Shown piece after piece: positions 22,108 through 32,391 of a stretch of 64,000 nt of DNA. The DNA comes from Brachionus plicatilis (taxonomy: Eukaryota > Rotifera > Eurotatoria > Ploima > Brachionidae). The stretch is taken from assembly GCA_010279815.1 (NCBI GenBank), contig QEOQ01000486.1, positions 147,342 to 211,341 of the forward strand, written 5' to 3'. The notes beneath the pieces are model-generated. The model did not search any database. It saw only the letters and a list, made by a program, of their open reading frames with translations, and was not told the DNA's origin. The position numbers and the translations under genes are program-made. The stretch's first letter is position 1, and every line of letters begins with the position of its first letter.

Positions 22108-23693
22108 GTATTTAATGTTGCACTATAAATTAATCAGAAGTTGCACTTTTTTAATACCAAACTGCACTATATTTTTTCCAAAAAGTATTACATTATTTAA
22201 TGTGCACTGAATTATTCGGTTTTTAACCTAAATAATTCAAATCAGAACTTTTATATTTCAAAATTTTACCATTTAAATCACCTTGCACTTAAATAATTTT
22301 TGATTTTTACTAAAATAATTTCTGAGTTGCATTAAAATAATTTCTAATTTGAACTAAAATAATTTTTCAGTTACACTAAAATAATTTTTAACATGAACTA
22401 AAATAATTTTTGATTTGAACTGAAATAATTTTAAATATTAATTTAGACTTTATATTTATTTTTATTTTCAAAAGAGCTTATTTTATTTTCCGTCCCTTTT
22501 ATAAATTCCTTGCGGCTACTTATTTAGAAATTAAAACAATTAAGAGCTAGTAACTCAACGATAGATCATCATGACTTGGCAAGGTTCCAGAAATTCAAAA
22601 CTTAAGTTCTATCTGAATTTTTGACTTAAAATTCGTAAACTACGTCTTTTGAAACCCTAGATTTCATTTTTTTTGGGGGGCAAAAAAGAAAATTTTATAT
22701 CCAGGTGTCTAAAAAGAACTCACCCTTTAAAAAGTTGTAGATATTTCAGACTCAATTACTCAAAGATAAAATAAAAATCTTTTTTAAAATTATATATATT
22801 CTGAAAGAGCATAAAATTTTCTACACCCTGGTATATAGTTTTGTTTGAAAAAAAGGTGTGCAAATTTTTTTATTGAAAAAAGTTAAAAAGAATTTTTTTC
22901 AGTTTAATTGTATGTAGTCCCAGGGATTACTTAATAAATCAATTTTTTTTTATTTTAAACATAACTAGACAAAATTCTGAACAAATCTGTTGTTTTGCTT
23001 TTTTTAATTTATGTTTTATTTTATTTAAATAAAGTATTAAAATCATGTGATTTGATTTGAATTTTGAGTATTTTAACTGTATTGACAATTTTTTGAATAT
23101 TTTAAATAAATATTGAAACCAATCCCATTCAATATTATTAGTATGCCACCAAAGTCTAAATTTATCCGTTCTCGCATTAGTAATTTTTTCAATCATCTCA
23201 ACCTACTAAACATTGAATAAGTGTCTTGATTTAAAGTGTTTTAAGGTAGATTATTTTTATTTAGTTATTCTAAAATTAGAAATAAATTAAAAAATTAAAA
23301 GACTGTTTAACATCTCTTTTAGTAATAAAAATTCAACTAATTTTGATATAAGGGAAATATCTATTGTGATCATCCTTCTTGAAAGAAAACTTCACAGTCA
23401 ATTCCTCTGTTTCAGACTCTGATAAAAATAAAGATTTTTGATAATTATTATTATTATTCTTATGTATGTATTACTATATTTTTTTTCTCTCCAAAATTAA
23501 TTCACATATTTGTAATTATAATTTTTATTTTCTTATGTTTAAAAAAAATAAAGTTTTCGAAAAAAATAGTGCTTGTTGTATATATTTATCTAAAAATGAA
23601 TTAAAATAGTTCAGGTCCAAAATTATTTTAGTGCTTTTTAAACATTAATTTAGTGCTTAGTGCAACTTGTGATTATTTATAGTGCAGAATGTA
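22108..23693. mobile_element. composite foldback element with repeat-rich arms
   Basis: The left end (ttgcactataaattaatcag and agttgcac, 22119-22150) is inverted at 23620-23690 (tgcactataaataatcacaa when reverse complemented). Inside the left arm, 22300-22440 is a tandem array of about six 22-bp units built on aaaataatttttgatttgaact. 22570-22935 is a truncated copy of the foldback family at 52315-52862. A minus-strand frame at 22939-23196 (contains LWWHTNNIEWDWFQ) has no recognised family. Confidence 0.55.
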
Positions 23694-23758
23694 TTTGATG
23701 CCAAAAAAATTCACCGTATTGCTTTTACTACATAAACCAAAATAATATCATGATGTTA

Positions 23759-25219
23759 TCATTGATTTAAATTTTCTACCTTTTTTCGATTATCTTTTGC
23801 TAAAAAAAAGAAAAATATCTTGAATGCTAGATCAAATATTTCGAGAAAACTCAAAGCACTCATTCCAACACAAATTCCCAAAATTCCACCAATATCAGAC
23901 ACTAATTGAAAAAAATCTTTTGCAGGAATCTCACTAATCAGAGTTAAAGATATATCATCGTGATAAATATTCACTGCAAGAACACTTTGCTTGATCATTT
24001 CAAAACCAGTAAAACTTCTCAGATTTTCTGAATAATTTTGTTGCGAAAGAATCAAATCGGCGTAGAAGGGAGACGGAAAATTTGATTGAGATATCTTGAA
24101 ATTATAGCTGACTGTTTCACATTCATTTGGACACAAATCAAAGCACTCAAGAGACTTTTTGAAAGCTGAATTTTGAAAGTTTTCGTAAGCATTTTTGGAA
24201 CAGCTGATCATGGTTGTATTACAAGACGAGTTTGATGAAACACCCAATGCATCAGAAAAATAGCAACCACACTCCATTTTAATATATTCATGATAGCACA
24301 TTATCAAACAAGTTTTCTGCTGGTATCTTCCATACAATTCAATTGATTTTCTGTAAAGATCAGATTGAAAGGAGTCTATTGATGTTGGATCTTTGATACA
24401 ATTGCTGTATGGTTTGGATAATTTGTAAGAATGCTCTTGACTTACCACAATATCAGTCTCGAATCCATTCGATAAATTAATGGAATCATATTCACTGAAA
24501 ATAACTGCTGAATGGTTGTGTATAAACAAATGAATGCCACTCGATCTTACCAAGTCTAAATCTTGGTCTAAAGTGCCAGTGAATAGCTCAAGTCTCAAGC
24601 CATTCTTTTTACCAGGTGTTTTAGTGTCTAGAATTTTTGCTCTTGATGAATTTTTACCCGAGTTAAATTTGTAGCAATTGCTAAACTCTGCCAACGAAAA
24701 ATACTCAAAATCATCCTTTGTGCATGCAAATCTATTAAATTGACAATTAAGAAGCATCTCGTCAATGTTAAAGCTGTGCTTATGCGTTCTATCAATATAC
24801 TCTAAAATTTTGTTATTCAAATCAAAGTTTATTTTTTCAATGATATCAAAGAGGGTCCGATTTTCATCCAAGTTTTCCAGCGCTTTTTTCTTAACTTCTA
24901 TCATGAAATTTTTTGCATTTGTTGAATTTTCTGATTTTTTTCTAAAATTAAATGGATTTTTGTTACAAAAAGATACAGTTGGAAATTGAACGGATGCCAT
25001 TCTCTCATTGGCAATCTTAATGTTTACATTAAAATCCAAGAAATCGTTTACTGTTCGCGACAAATTGAAAATGCAATAGCCAACAGAACTTGAAACACAT
25101 AGGGTCCAGAAAAATTTTAAAAACAAAATTTTGCTTTGAAAAATATTCGAAATTCCATGTGCTGTCGATGTTTCTATCCATTTATTGAACACATCTCTCC
25201 AACTCGATTTAGAATTCAT
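23759..25219 (-). CDS. DEG/ENaC-family sodium channel subunit, single exon
   Basis: 486 residues, about the normal length of a degenerin/epithelial sodium channel or FMRFamide-gated channel subunit. The gating motif HG is at residues 21-22 (TAHGISN). TM1 is near residues 31-52 and is followed by FPTVSFCNKNPF, the usual FPAVTICN-type signature. A large Cys-rich extracellular loop carries KTCLIMCYHEYIKMECGCYF and CPNECETVSYNF. A second membrane segment holds the selectivity motif GMS at 452-454 (GICVGMSALSFLEIFD). Proteins of this family form trimeric, amiloride-sensitive cation channels in the plasma membrane. The start is the first ATG. The absence of introns contrasts with every other intact gene here and may point to a retrocopy origin. 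The ligand or stimulus cannot be told. Confidence 0.93.
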   Translation of the reverse strand: MNSKSSWRDVFNKWIETSTAHGISNIFQSKILFLKFFWTLCVSSSVGYCIFNLSRTVNDFLDFNVNIKIANERMASVQFPTVSFCNKNPFNFRKKSENSTNAKNFMIEVKKKALENLDENRTLFDIIEKINFDLNNKILEYIDRTHKHSFNIDEMLLNCQFNRFACTKDDFEYFSLAEFSNCYKFNSGKNSSRAKILDTKTPGKKNGLRLELFTGTLDQDLDLVRSSGIHLFIHNHSAVIFSEYDSINLSNGFETDIVVSQEHSYKLSKPYSNCIKDPTSIDSFQSDLYRKSIELYGRYQQKTCLIMCYHEYIKMECGCYFSDALGVSSNSSCNTTMISCSKNAYENFQNSAFKKSLECFDLCPNECETVSYNFKISQSNFPSPFYADLILSQQNYSENLRSFTGFEMIKQSVLAVNIYHDDISLTLISEIPAKDFFQLVSDIGGILGICVGMSALSFLEIFDLAFKIFFFFLAKDNRKKVENLNQ

Positions 25220-25499
25220 TTTTTAATTTAAAAAAATTAAAAATTAAATTTATTATGCTTTTTTTGAATAAGGAAAATTCTTAAAAATTTATTTGAAAAA
25301 TCAAGGAAAAGCTTTTAAAACAAAGGAAACTTGAAAATTTATTAAAAAATTAAGCTCTTATAAACCAGCTAGTTGGTGATGAGGTAACAATATTTCAAAG
25401 CGAAGTAGCAATCAAATGATATACTGAACTAAATTTTATAACTTGACTTTAAGGAAACAAAGCCTTAACAGTTCCATCATACGATCCGCTTACCAAATT

Positions 25500-25990
25500 A
25501 CCGTTTGCCAATACAAGAAGACAGCTATTCCAGCAAAAACTAATTGAATGCATTTTAAAAGTTTTTTCTTATCTCCATTTTTTTAAATGCGACTTTTCAT
25601 TCATTTGGTAAAACATTCATTTGGTAAAACAAGTAACGGATGTAGAATAAAAAATTGTCCAAAATTCTTTTCCTCTTACTTTGAACTCTTTTTGCTTCGT
25701 TCTGTGTTCGGATTCTATTTTACTCTATTAACATTACTAGCCGTCAAAGTACCTAATCTGATGATTAAGTCTATTAGGTGCACTTTTTTAGAACCCTGTG
25801 AGCTGGTCACTTCTTCTATCCAACCATTGAAAGCTTCCTCGGATACTTCTTCAAGTTCATCGTTATCTGAGACCAAGTATCTCGCACCTAAGCATCGAGC
25901 CTAAGCCTGGGCCAAGAGTTCTTTCAAGTTCCTCCACTTTTAATGCATCAAACGGCTTTTTGTCTTCAATTGGTACCAAAATAGACATTC
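25500..25990 (-). pseudogene. unrecognised decayed reading frame
   Basis: From an ATG near 25990 the minus strand reads MSILVPIEDKKPFDALKVEE, then ERTLGPGLG. After a frame change it continues as DNDELEEVSEEAFNGWIEEV and KKVHLIDLIIRLGTLTA. The composition looks like real protein, but the frame is broken and I do not recognise it. It could be a gene with a short intron or a relic of a mobile element. Confidence 0.3.
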
Positions 25991-26023
25991 TTAATTTTAT
26001 CTTTTTAAACTAGCTTCTTATAC

Positions 26024-26904
26024 AGTACGTTTCTGAACAAAGTTGACAGTTTTTTGCGCACTGCGCAAGCAGCTCTAGAGCATCGCTTAATCACTTGCTC
26101 TAGAGTGCTTAAGCAGTGCTAGAGCGTGTTCTTGAACATTTATTTTTTTTCTAGCGCAGCTCTAGAGCATGTGTTCAAACGCTGCTTAAGCAACCTAGCG
26201 CATCTTTAGAGCGTGTTCTTGAACATATATTTTTGTTCTAGCGCAGCTCTAGAGCATGTGGTCAAACGCTGCTTAAGCCTTATCCGTCGGAAATAGAAAA
26301 AATAACGTTGAAGACGATAATCGGTCATTTTTGACCCATTTTCTAATTCGTTGTTTAGCTCAGGTGAATAATTAATAAATTTAAATTCTTAGAACTCATT
26401 TTTTTAAAATTGATTGAATCAATAATTTTTAATTGATTTATATAGCAAATTTTTTATTTTGAGAAATTCGTTGATTTGAAAACAATCCTTCAATTATGAA
26501 AAATATTTCAAGGATTAAAAGTAAAGCGGTTTTTTTTAAGATTCTAAAGAAGGGATAAGCAATTTATAATATGAAAACTAATTGTTTGATTTGTTAAAGT
26601 AAAAACTATTGTATATTTAGTTCAAATAAGATTTATCAATTAAAAAAACGATAAAAATAAAAAAAAATTTGCTTGGGTCAAAAATTACCCATTTTCGTCT
26701 TCAACGTAGTGCTGGGTCACTTTTGACCCAGTTTTCGACGGGTAAGGGTTAAGCAACCTAGCGCATCTTTAGAGCGTGTTCTTGAACATATATTTTTGTT
26801 CTAGCGCAGCGCTAGAGCATGTGCTCAAGCGCTGCTTAAACAAACTAGCGCAGCTCTAGAGCATGTGCTGCGCTAGACTGTCAACTTTGTTCAGAAACGT
26901 ACTG
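26024..26904. mobile_element. 881-bp TIR element with nested insertion
   Basis: TIRs of about 27 bases starting CAGTACGTTTCTGAACAAAG, flanked by TA (26022-26023 and 26905-26906). The interior consists of repeats of gctctagagca and gttcttgaacat blocks, themselves palindromic. The right part is interrupted by the element at 26277-26748. No coding capacity; CAGT ends with TA targets suggest Tc1/mariner-type mobilisation. Confidence 0.85.
26277..26748. mobile_element. piggyBac-like MITE in TTAA, nested
   Basis: 472 bases flanked by TTAA on both sides (26273-26276 and 26749-26752). Ends GCCTTATCCGTCGGAAA and, reverse complemented, CCCTTACCCGTCGAAAA. Subterminal copies of gggtcaaaa/ttttgaccc (about 26322-26334, 26684-26692, 26714-26730) form internal inverted repeats. 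The TTAA target is the hallmark of piggyBac transposition. No transposase. Confidence 0.85.
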
Positions 26905-27220
26905 TACTTCTCTTTTGATCAATTGTTGTTTCTATCGCTGCTACCAAGTTGTTACTGGAACAATAACAAGGATAGTTGTTTAATAGTTTATTGCAATAAT
27001 ATAATATATAATGTATTTTAAAGAGTTGTTTTAGTATCTTATATATAGCATTGACATCTTTATCTCGTCAGAAATGATGAATCTTCTAGAATAGAATTCC
27101 ATTCTGATTCTAGAAGTATTGCGAGGCGTGTTAATTAACAACATAGTCACGTATTCTATATATATGATTTAAACACGAGTTGATCATCAAGTAGCTGTTG
27201 GTAACAAGTTTAGTTTAATC

Positions 27221-27500
27221 ATGAATCGGGTCAACATGTCTACCTTGGAGAGTGTATTAAGAAAAGACTGTAAACTAATGATTAAAGAATATTATCAGGA
27301 TGACAATTGTGTATTTTGGCCCGAGTCAGCATCATCTCATTATGCGAATATGGTACAGAATTATATGTTTGATAAAAATATAAGGTATGTTGACAAAGAA
27401 TTGAATCCAGCAAACGTACCAAAAGCGTGACCAATCGAAGATTTTTGGGGAAATTTGAAAGCTAAAGTTTATGAGGGTGATTGGAAGGCCAAAAATCACT
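27221..27500 (+). pseudogene. mariner-type transposase relic (C-terminal)
   Basis: Reads FWPESASSHYANMVQNYMF, then PANVPKA, a stop, and IEDFWGNLKAKVYEGDWKAK. It aligns with the transposase at 62614-63665 (FWPDLASSHYTNT..., NEDFWSILKGKVYENGW). The second catalytic Asp is replaced by Glu and a stop lies before the third acidic residue, so it is dead. No TIRs found around it. Confidence 0.8.
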
Positions 27501-28141
27501 TCAAATAACTAATTTTTAAAAATAGTTAATCAGTTAATTTGAATAACTAATATTAATTATTTGATAGTCTCCCATCAAAATATGTGAACTTTTTCGTAAA
27601 ATTATAGTCATTAATTTTGATGCATCTAATTCTATTTTAATTTCTTTTAATTATTTTTTTTTACTAAATTCGGTTTTTAAGTTAATTATGCTAAATAATT
27701 AGATAAGACTTTTTAAGATTTTGAAATTATTTTAAATGTAAACAAAAATAATCAGTAAAAGTAAAGAGTCTGATACATCTATCAATTTGGTAATAACTAA
27801 AAAAAATTATTTTTCCGAGAAAACACAATAAATTTATAAATAAAAAATAAAAATTATAGATTATTTTTAGACTTTTTTTATTACTTCACTGAATTAATTA
27901 TAAAAGCTTTATTCTTTGGACTGGAAATGTTCAGAATTAGAAAGATGTTTATTAAAGTTTCTAAATTTCTAAATTCATATCCTATTTTGGATGAACGTAA
28001 TTTAAATACACATCATTATTTATTTTTCAGGATTTCAAAGTTATTTTTAGAAAAATCTTTTATTGATTTTGTAAAAATTTTTGTCGGAATACTGAAATTA
28101 TTGGACAAAAGTATCGGTAAATAGAAATAATTTCTCAAGTA
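27501..28141. other. AT-rich non-coding stretch
   Basis: Short frames only; nothing recognised. Confidence 0.45.
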
Positions 28142-29262
28142 CCGTAATGCCTTGCCCCCTAATGCGGCATTTATTTTCAGAATTCTGGATTTTAATGCAT
28201 GCATTTAACCCGCTTTTTTTTCCAGATACGCTGCGACTAAAAATGCTGCAGTTAATGTCAAAATTTTGGTAAAAATGCCGCATTAAATATGTAAAAAATA
28301 ATAAAAATATATTTTTCTATTTTTTATAAATTTGAAACACAAAAAATGTTCTTCGGACATAATGCATGCATTTGGAGTTAAAATTTTGAGTTTTAATGCT
28401 AGTTTATTAAATTCATTATTAACGCTTTTAAGTGTCCAATTTTTTTTTTATAATTTTTATAACTATTATCATAATTCTTACAATTATATTCATAACTGCA
28501 GCATTCAAAATAAAAAAAAAGATCATGCTAAAAATATAATTCATATAATTTTTTTTAAAAACAAATAATTTTTATACGGAAAATTTTAGGCATCTTGAAG
28601 TTTAGGATCAAAAAAATCAGATCAAAAAGTAATTTTTTTATAATATTTGAATGGTATTTGATTAAATCTCTCTGCAAAATGCTAAATAATGCAAAAAACA
28701 CGCTGAATATTAGAATAGGTTCTGCAAAAACTCTGCAATTAAATTGCGCAGTTGAATTAAATACTTTTTAATGACATGCATTTTCCTGCAAAATTGCAGA
28801 GTTTTTGCAGAACCTATTCTAATATTCAGCGTGTTTTTTGCATTATTTAGCATTTTGCAGAGAGATTTAATCAATACCATTCAAATATTATAAAAAAATT
28901 ACTTTTTGATCTGATTTTTTCGATCCTAAACTTCAAGATGCCAAATTTTATGCCATTTTTATATTAAATACCGTTTTTTTTTATCAATTTAAATAAAATT
29001 TCGTAACGCATTAAAACTCAAAATTTTTACTTCAAATGCATGCATTATGTCCGAAGAACATTTTTTGTGTTTCAAATTTATAAAAAATAGAAAAATATAT
29101 TTTTATTATTTTTTACATATTTAATGCGGCATTTATACCAAAATTTTGACATTAACTGCAGCATTTTTAGTCGCAGCGTATCTGGAAAAGTGGGTTAAAT
29201 GCAGCATTAAAATCCAGAATTCTGGTTTAAAGTGCAATGCATAAGGGGGCAAGGCATTACGG
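28142..29262. mobile_element. 1.1-kb foldback element with TA targets
   Basis: Ends CCGTAATGCCTTGCCCCCT on both sides in inverted orientation, flanked by TA (28140-28141 and 29263-29264). Long arms pair, for example ctgcagttaatgtcaaaatt near 28248 against its reverse complement near 29145, and ttcttcggacataatgcatg near 28350 against 29040. It would form a giant hairpin if transcribed. Its middle holds a second element (28589-28942). Confidence 0.9.
28589..28942. mobile_element. 354-bp MITE nested inside the foldback
   Basis: Ends GGCATCTTGAAGTTTAGGAT inverted; 8-bp target duplication AAATTTTA at 28581-28588 and 28943-28950. Near-perfect palindrome with ctctgcaaaatgctaaataa arms. A related copy lies at 36250-36546. 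The TSD length suggests hAT-type mobilisation. Confidence 0.9.
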
Positions 29263-29289
29263 TAAATGTACTAATTAAGGAATGGTAAA

Positions 29290-29470
29290 TTGAATTATGG
29301 TTGGATTTTAAAGATTTCCGGAATTTAAGGCTCTGTTTTTCGTGGTAGACTGTGTTTCACCAATTTTAAATTCAGCTTTTTTTCTGCCGAGAGTTGCAAG
29401 GATTGTTCCATATGAATCACCGACAACATTGGACACTTTCTCAATGGTTGATGGGTTCAGAAGTGTGTCT
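29290..29470 (-). other. short unrecognised open frame
   Basis: Minus strand reads VSNVVGDSYGTILATLGRKK, then AEFKIGETQSTTKNRALNSG and a stop. It looks protein-like but is isolated, without a clear acceptor or start. It may be an exon or a relic. Confidence 0.25.
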
Positions 29471-30099
29471 TTTATACAATCTATCGCTTATTACACTTAC
29501 TCAATACAATTTTTATTTTAGTTTTCTTTTGGAATTTTTAAAAAATTAAAAAGAATTTTTTTGAGATAAATTTAAATTTAAAAGGATTTTTTAAAATTAA
29601 AAAATTATTTTGATTAGCTTTGACAAGTTGAAATAAATAACTAAGATAATAATTTCTTCTTTTTTTTTTTAGTTCTCTCAGTTGTAGATCAAAACAGAGC
29701 GCCATGAAGCGGTACTGGTCAATTAAAAGTTAAAGATATTTGTGGTAAAACATTAAAAGCTAAACATTCTATGTTTGATGTAATCGATTGAATTTCAATG
29801 TTAAAGATTGCTAAAATAATTCCAATTTATTTATTTTTTTTTTTTAATAAATTTGAAACATAACACTTTTTTCATGCTTTTTCAAAACTGTATAAATTGA
29901 ACGACGAAAAAATACACCATTTAATTTTTAGGTTTTTTGATTCTTTTTTGATTCGAAGGAGCTTTAGCTCGATTTAGATAGACAAACAAATAAAAAAAAA
30001 TGTTTGAAAAATTTTATCTCCTTTAGAATGGAAAAATCCGAAGAAATCTTCGAAATTTTATTTATTTTAATTTTAAATTTCAATCAATTTTTTTCTTCC

Positions 30100-31430
30100 T
30101 AATTTAGTAGTATTAGTAGTAGTAGTTTAAACTGCAGCTAATCTTTATCTAAGCATAACTCTACAGAGCTGTAGCAGCCGCTTCTTTTTGTTTCGACATC
30201 AAAACATCAAGCTTCGCTTTAAAACTATTAAGGTTCTTAGCATTCATCACATCTTCCGGGAGTTTGTTCCATCCATTCACGACTCTATTTGTAAGAAAAT
30301 TAAATCTAGGAAGACAATTCTTTACATGTTCACGCGTTAGACAATAGCTATTTCTCCTTAATTCATATCTTCGGCTCCTGGATCTTATGTTTAGACTGTA
30401 GTTGATTTCTTTATTGAATTCAATTTGTTCGTAAATGTTTACCACTTTGTACATTTGGATTAGGTCACCCCTTAATCTTCTTGTCCTCAGGTTAGTTAAC
30501 TCTAGCTTTGACAAACGTTGTTGATAATCCAAATCACGCAGTTCTGGAATCAACTTTGTTACTCTTCGTTGAACTTTCTCAAGCTCATTTATATCATTTT
30601 CCAAATATGGACACCATGCACTGACAGCATACTCCAGGTGCGGTCTAACCATAGAACAATAAAATAGTTTGATAGTCTCGCTGCACAGATACTTAAATGC
30701 TTTCCAAATTATACCCAACATTCTATTTGATTTAGCTGTTGCATTCTTGGCATGTGTATCCCATTTTAAATCATTCTGTATGTAAATATCCAAATCTCTT
30801 TCGCATTTTGACTTACTCAGGGGCTTCAAACCAATCTTGTACTCGAACTCAGAATTATTGCTACCAATATGAACTACTTTATATTTTTCTACATTTAGCT
30901 GAGTCGACCAATCTTTTGACCACTTGCACACCATATCCAATAGTAGCTTATAAATCGAATTTAAATTATTAACTGTTGATAAGATCTTCGTGTCATCAGC
31001 ATAAGCTTCACAATTGTTTTGGACAATATCCAACATATCTTTTACATAAATAATAAAGAGTAAAGGACCGAGCACTGAAACTTGTGGAACTCCACTGTTA
31101 ACTTTAACCCAATTTGAACTAGTGTCCCCTGACACTACCCTTTTAGAAAGTTCTAACAGAAACGCCTTTATCCAATTGATCAGGCAATCACCAAGACCAA
31201 AAAACTTAAGTTTGTACAAAAGCTTTCTGTGGGAGACATTATCGAAAGCCTTTGCAAAATCTGTGTAAATGATGTCAACCGGTAAACCTTGAGCAATAGC
31301 TTCAGAGATGATCTAAAGTCTCCAATAAATTCGTCAAGCACAACTTTTTTGGGAGAAAACCGTGATGTGATGTTGATATTAACTTGTTTCTCAGTAAGTG
31401 CTCTAACATTGATTCATGAAATCTAACAAT
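30100..31430 (-). pseudogene. 5'-truncated LINE reverse transcriptase
   Basis: The main open frame 31219-30161 carries the reverse transcriptase motifs GVPQ-SVLGPLLFIIYVKDM and the catalytic AYADDTKI, then the LINE C-terminal region (FLTNRVVNGWNKLPEDV). Upstream the domain continues with VDIIYTDFAKAFDNVSH. Beyond a frame shift near 31309 lies HGFLPKKLCLTNLLETLD, so the element reaches 31430 before losing homology. No endonuclease is present. The 3' end has an (AGT)n tail (30107-30127). The pattern fits a CR1/Jockey-type non-LTR element; it is dead through truncation and frame shift. Confidence 0.88.
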
Positions 31431-32391
31431 TTGAATATTTAATTAAAAAATAAAAGTATTGATCATCTTCGATAAATACGGTTTATTTTGCTTTTATAAC
31501 ATTTTAATTGTTGTGAAATAAACATACCGTAGCCAGCAAATTCAAGTTCAAGTTCAAATGTAAATTTCAAATCAAAATTTTAGTTTTTGAGTTAAAAAAA
31601 GGTGTTATTAATCAATTTTTTAATTATAAATGACTAAATTTTATTAATCATGATTTGTTTGATCTTAAATAGAAAATAATTAGATAGAAAATTACATAAA
31701 TTTATATCTGAAGTAAAAATAAAATCTTAATCAATATTTTGAAATTTTACAATACAAAATTTAACTTTTTTTCGCTGTTTTATATTTTAATTAATATTTA
31801 AATATCATTTAAAGTCATAATTTGAATACCTTAATGTGGATTTTAAATTTGTCTTTAAGTTTTCAAAATAAAAATTCTAGAAGAATCAATTAAAGATCAA
31901 TTATAAAAAAAAAGGGTTTTTTTTATTTTAAATTGAAATAATAAGCATCTTATTTTTAATTTAATAAAATTTAAAAAAAAGCTAATTTCATCATTTTAAT
32001 TAAGATTATAATTAATTAAGTTTGATCATTTGATCATGATCATGAACTTCAAGTTGCCACTGATGCCTTCTAAAGCAATGAGTCAATTTTTTCTAATTTA
32101 AACATTTTTAATTATTTTTCTAAAATGCACATAATTTTAAATAAAATTATTTTAGTTTAACTTTATCAGTCAAATTTTTTTTACACTAACTATCTATATT
32201 ATATTTGAAATTTTATTTATACAGGCTTAGATTAGCTAGAAATTATTAGTTTTTTTATTTTTTGAATCATTCAAATTTTAGTGTTTTTTTTTAATATTTT
32301 TTTTTCTTATCTCTTTTATTTAGTCTTCAGGTTAATGAACTTACATATTTTAAAATTTTTCTTTCATATAATTCTAATTTTTTTTTACAAG
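31431..32391. other. AT-rich region upstream of the USP gene
   Basis: Non-coding. The frame of the USP gene is open back to 32281 but reads as hydrophobic, T-rich sequence that is likely untranslated. A possible acceptor (ttttttttacaag) sits directly before the chosen ATG, so a 5' non-coding exon may exist. Confidence 0.4.

Noticed and set aside
26018..26910. CRISPR-like array from regularly repeated gctctagagca blocks
   Set aside because: Repeats are palindromic sub-repeats inside a TIR element with TA targets in a eukaryotic genome; no spacers or cas genes.
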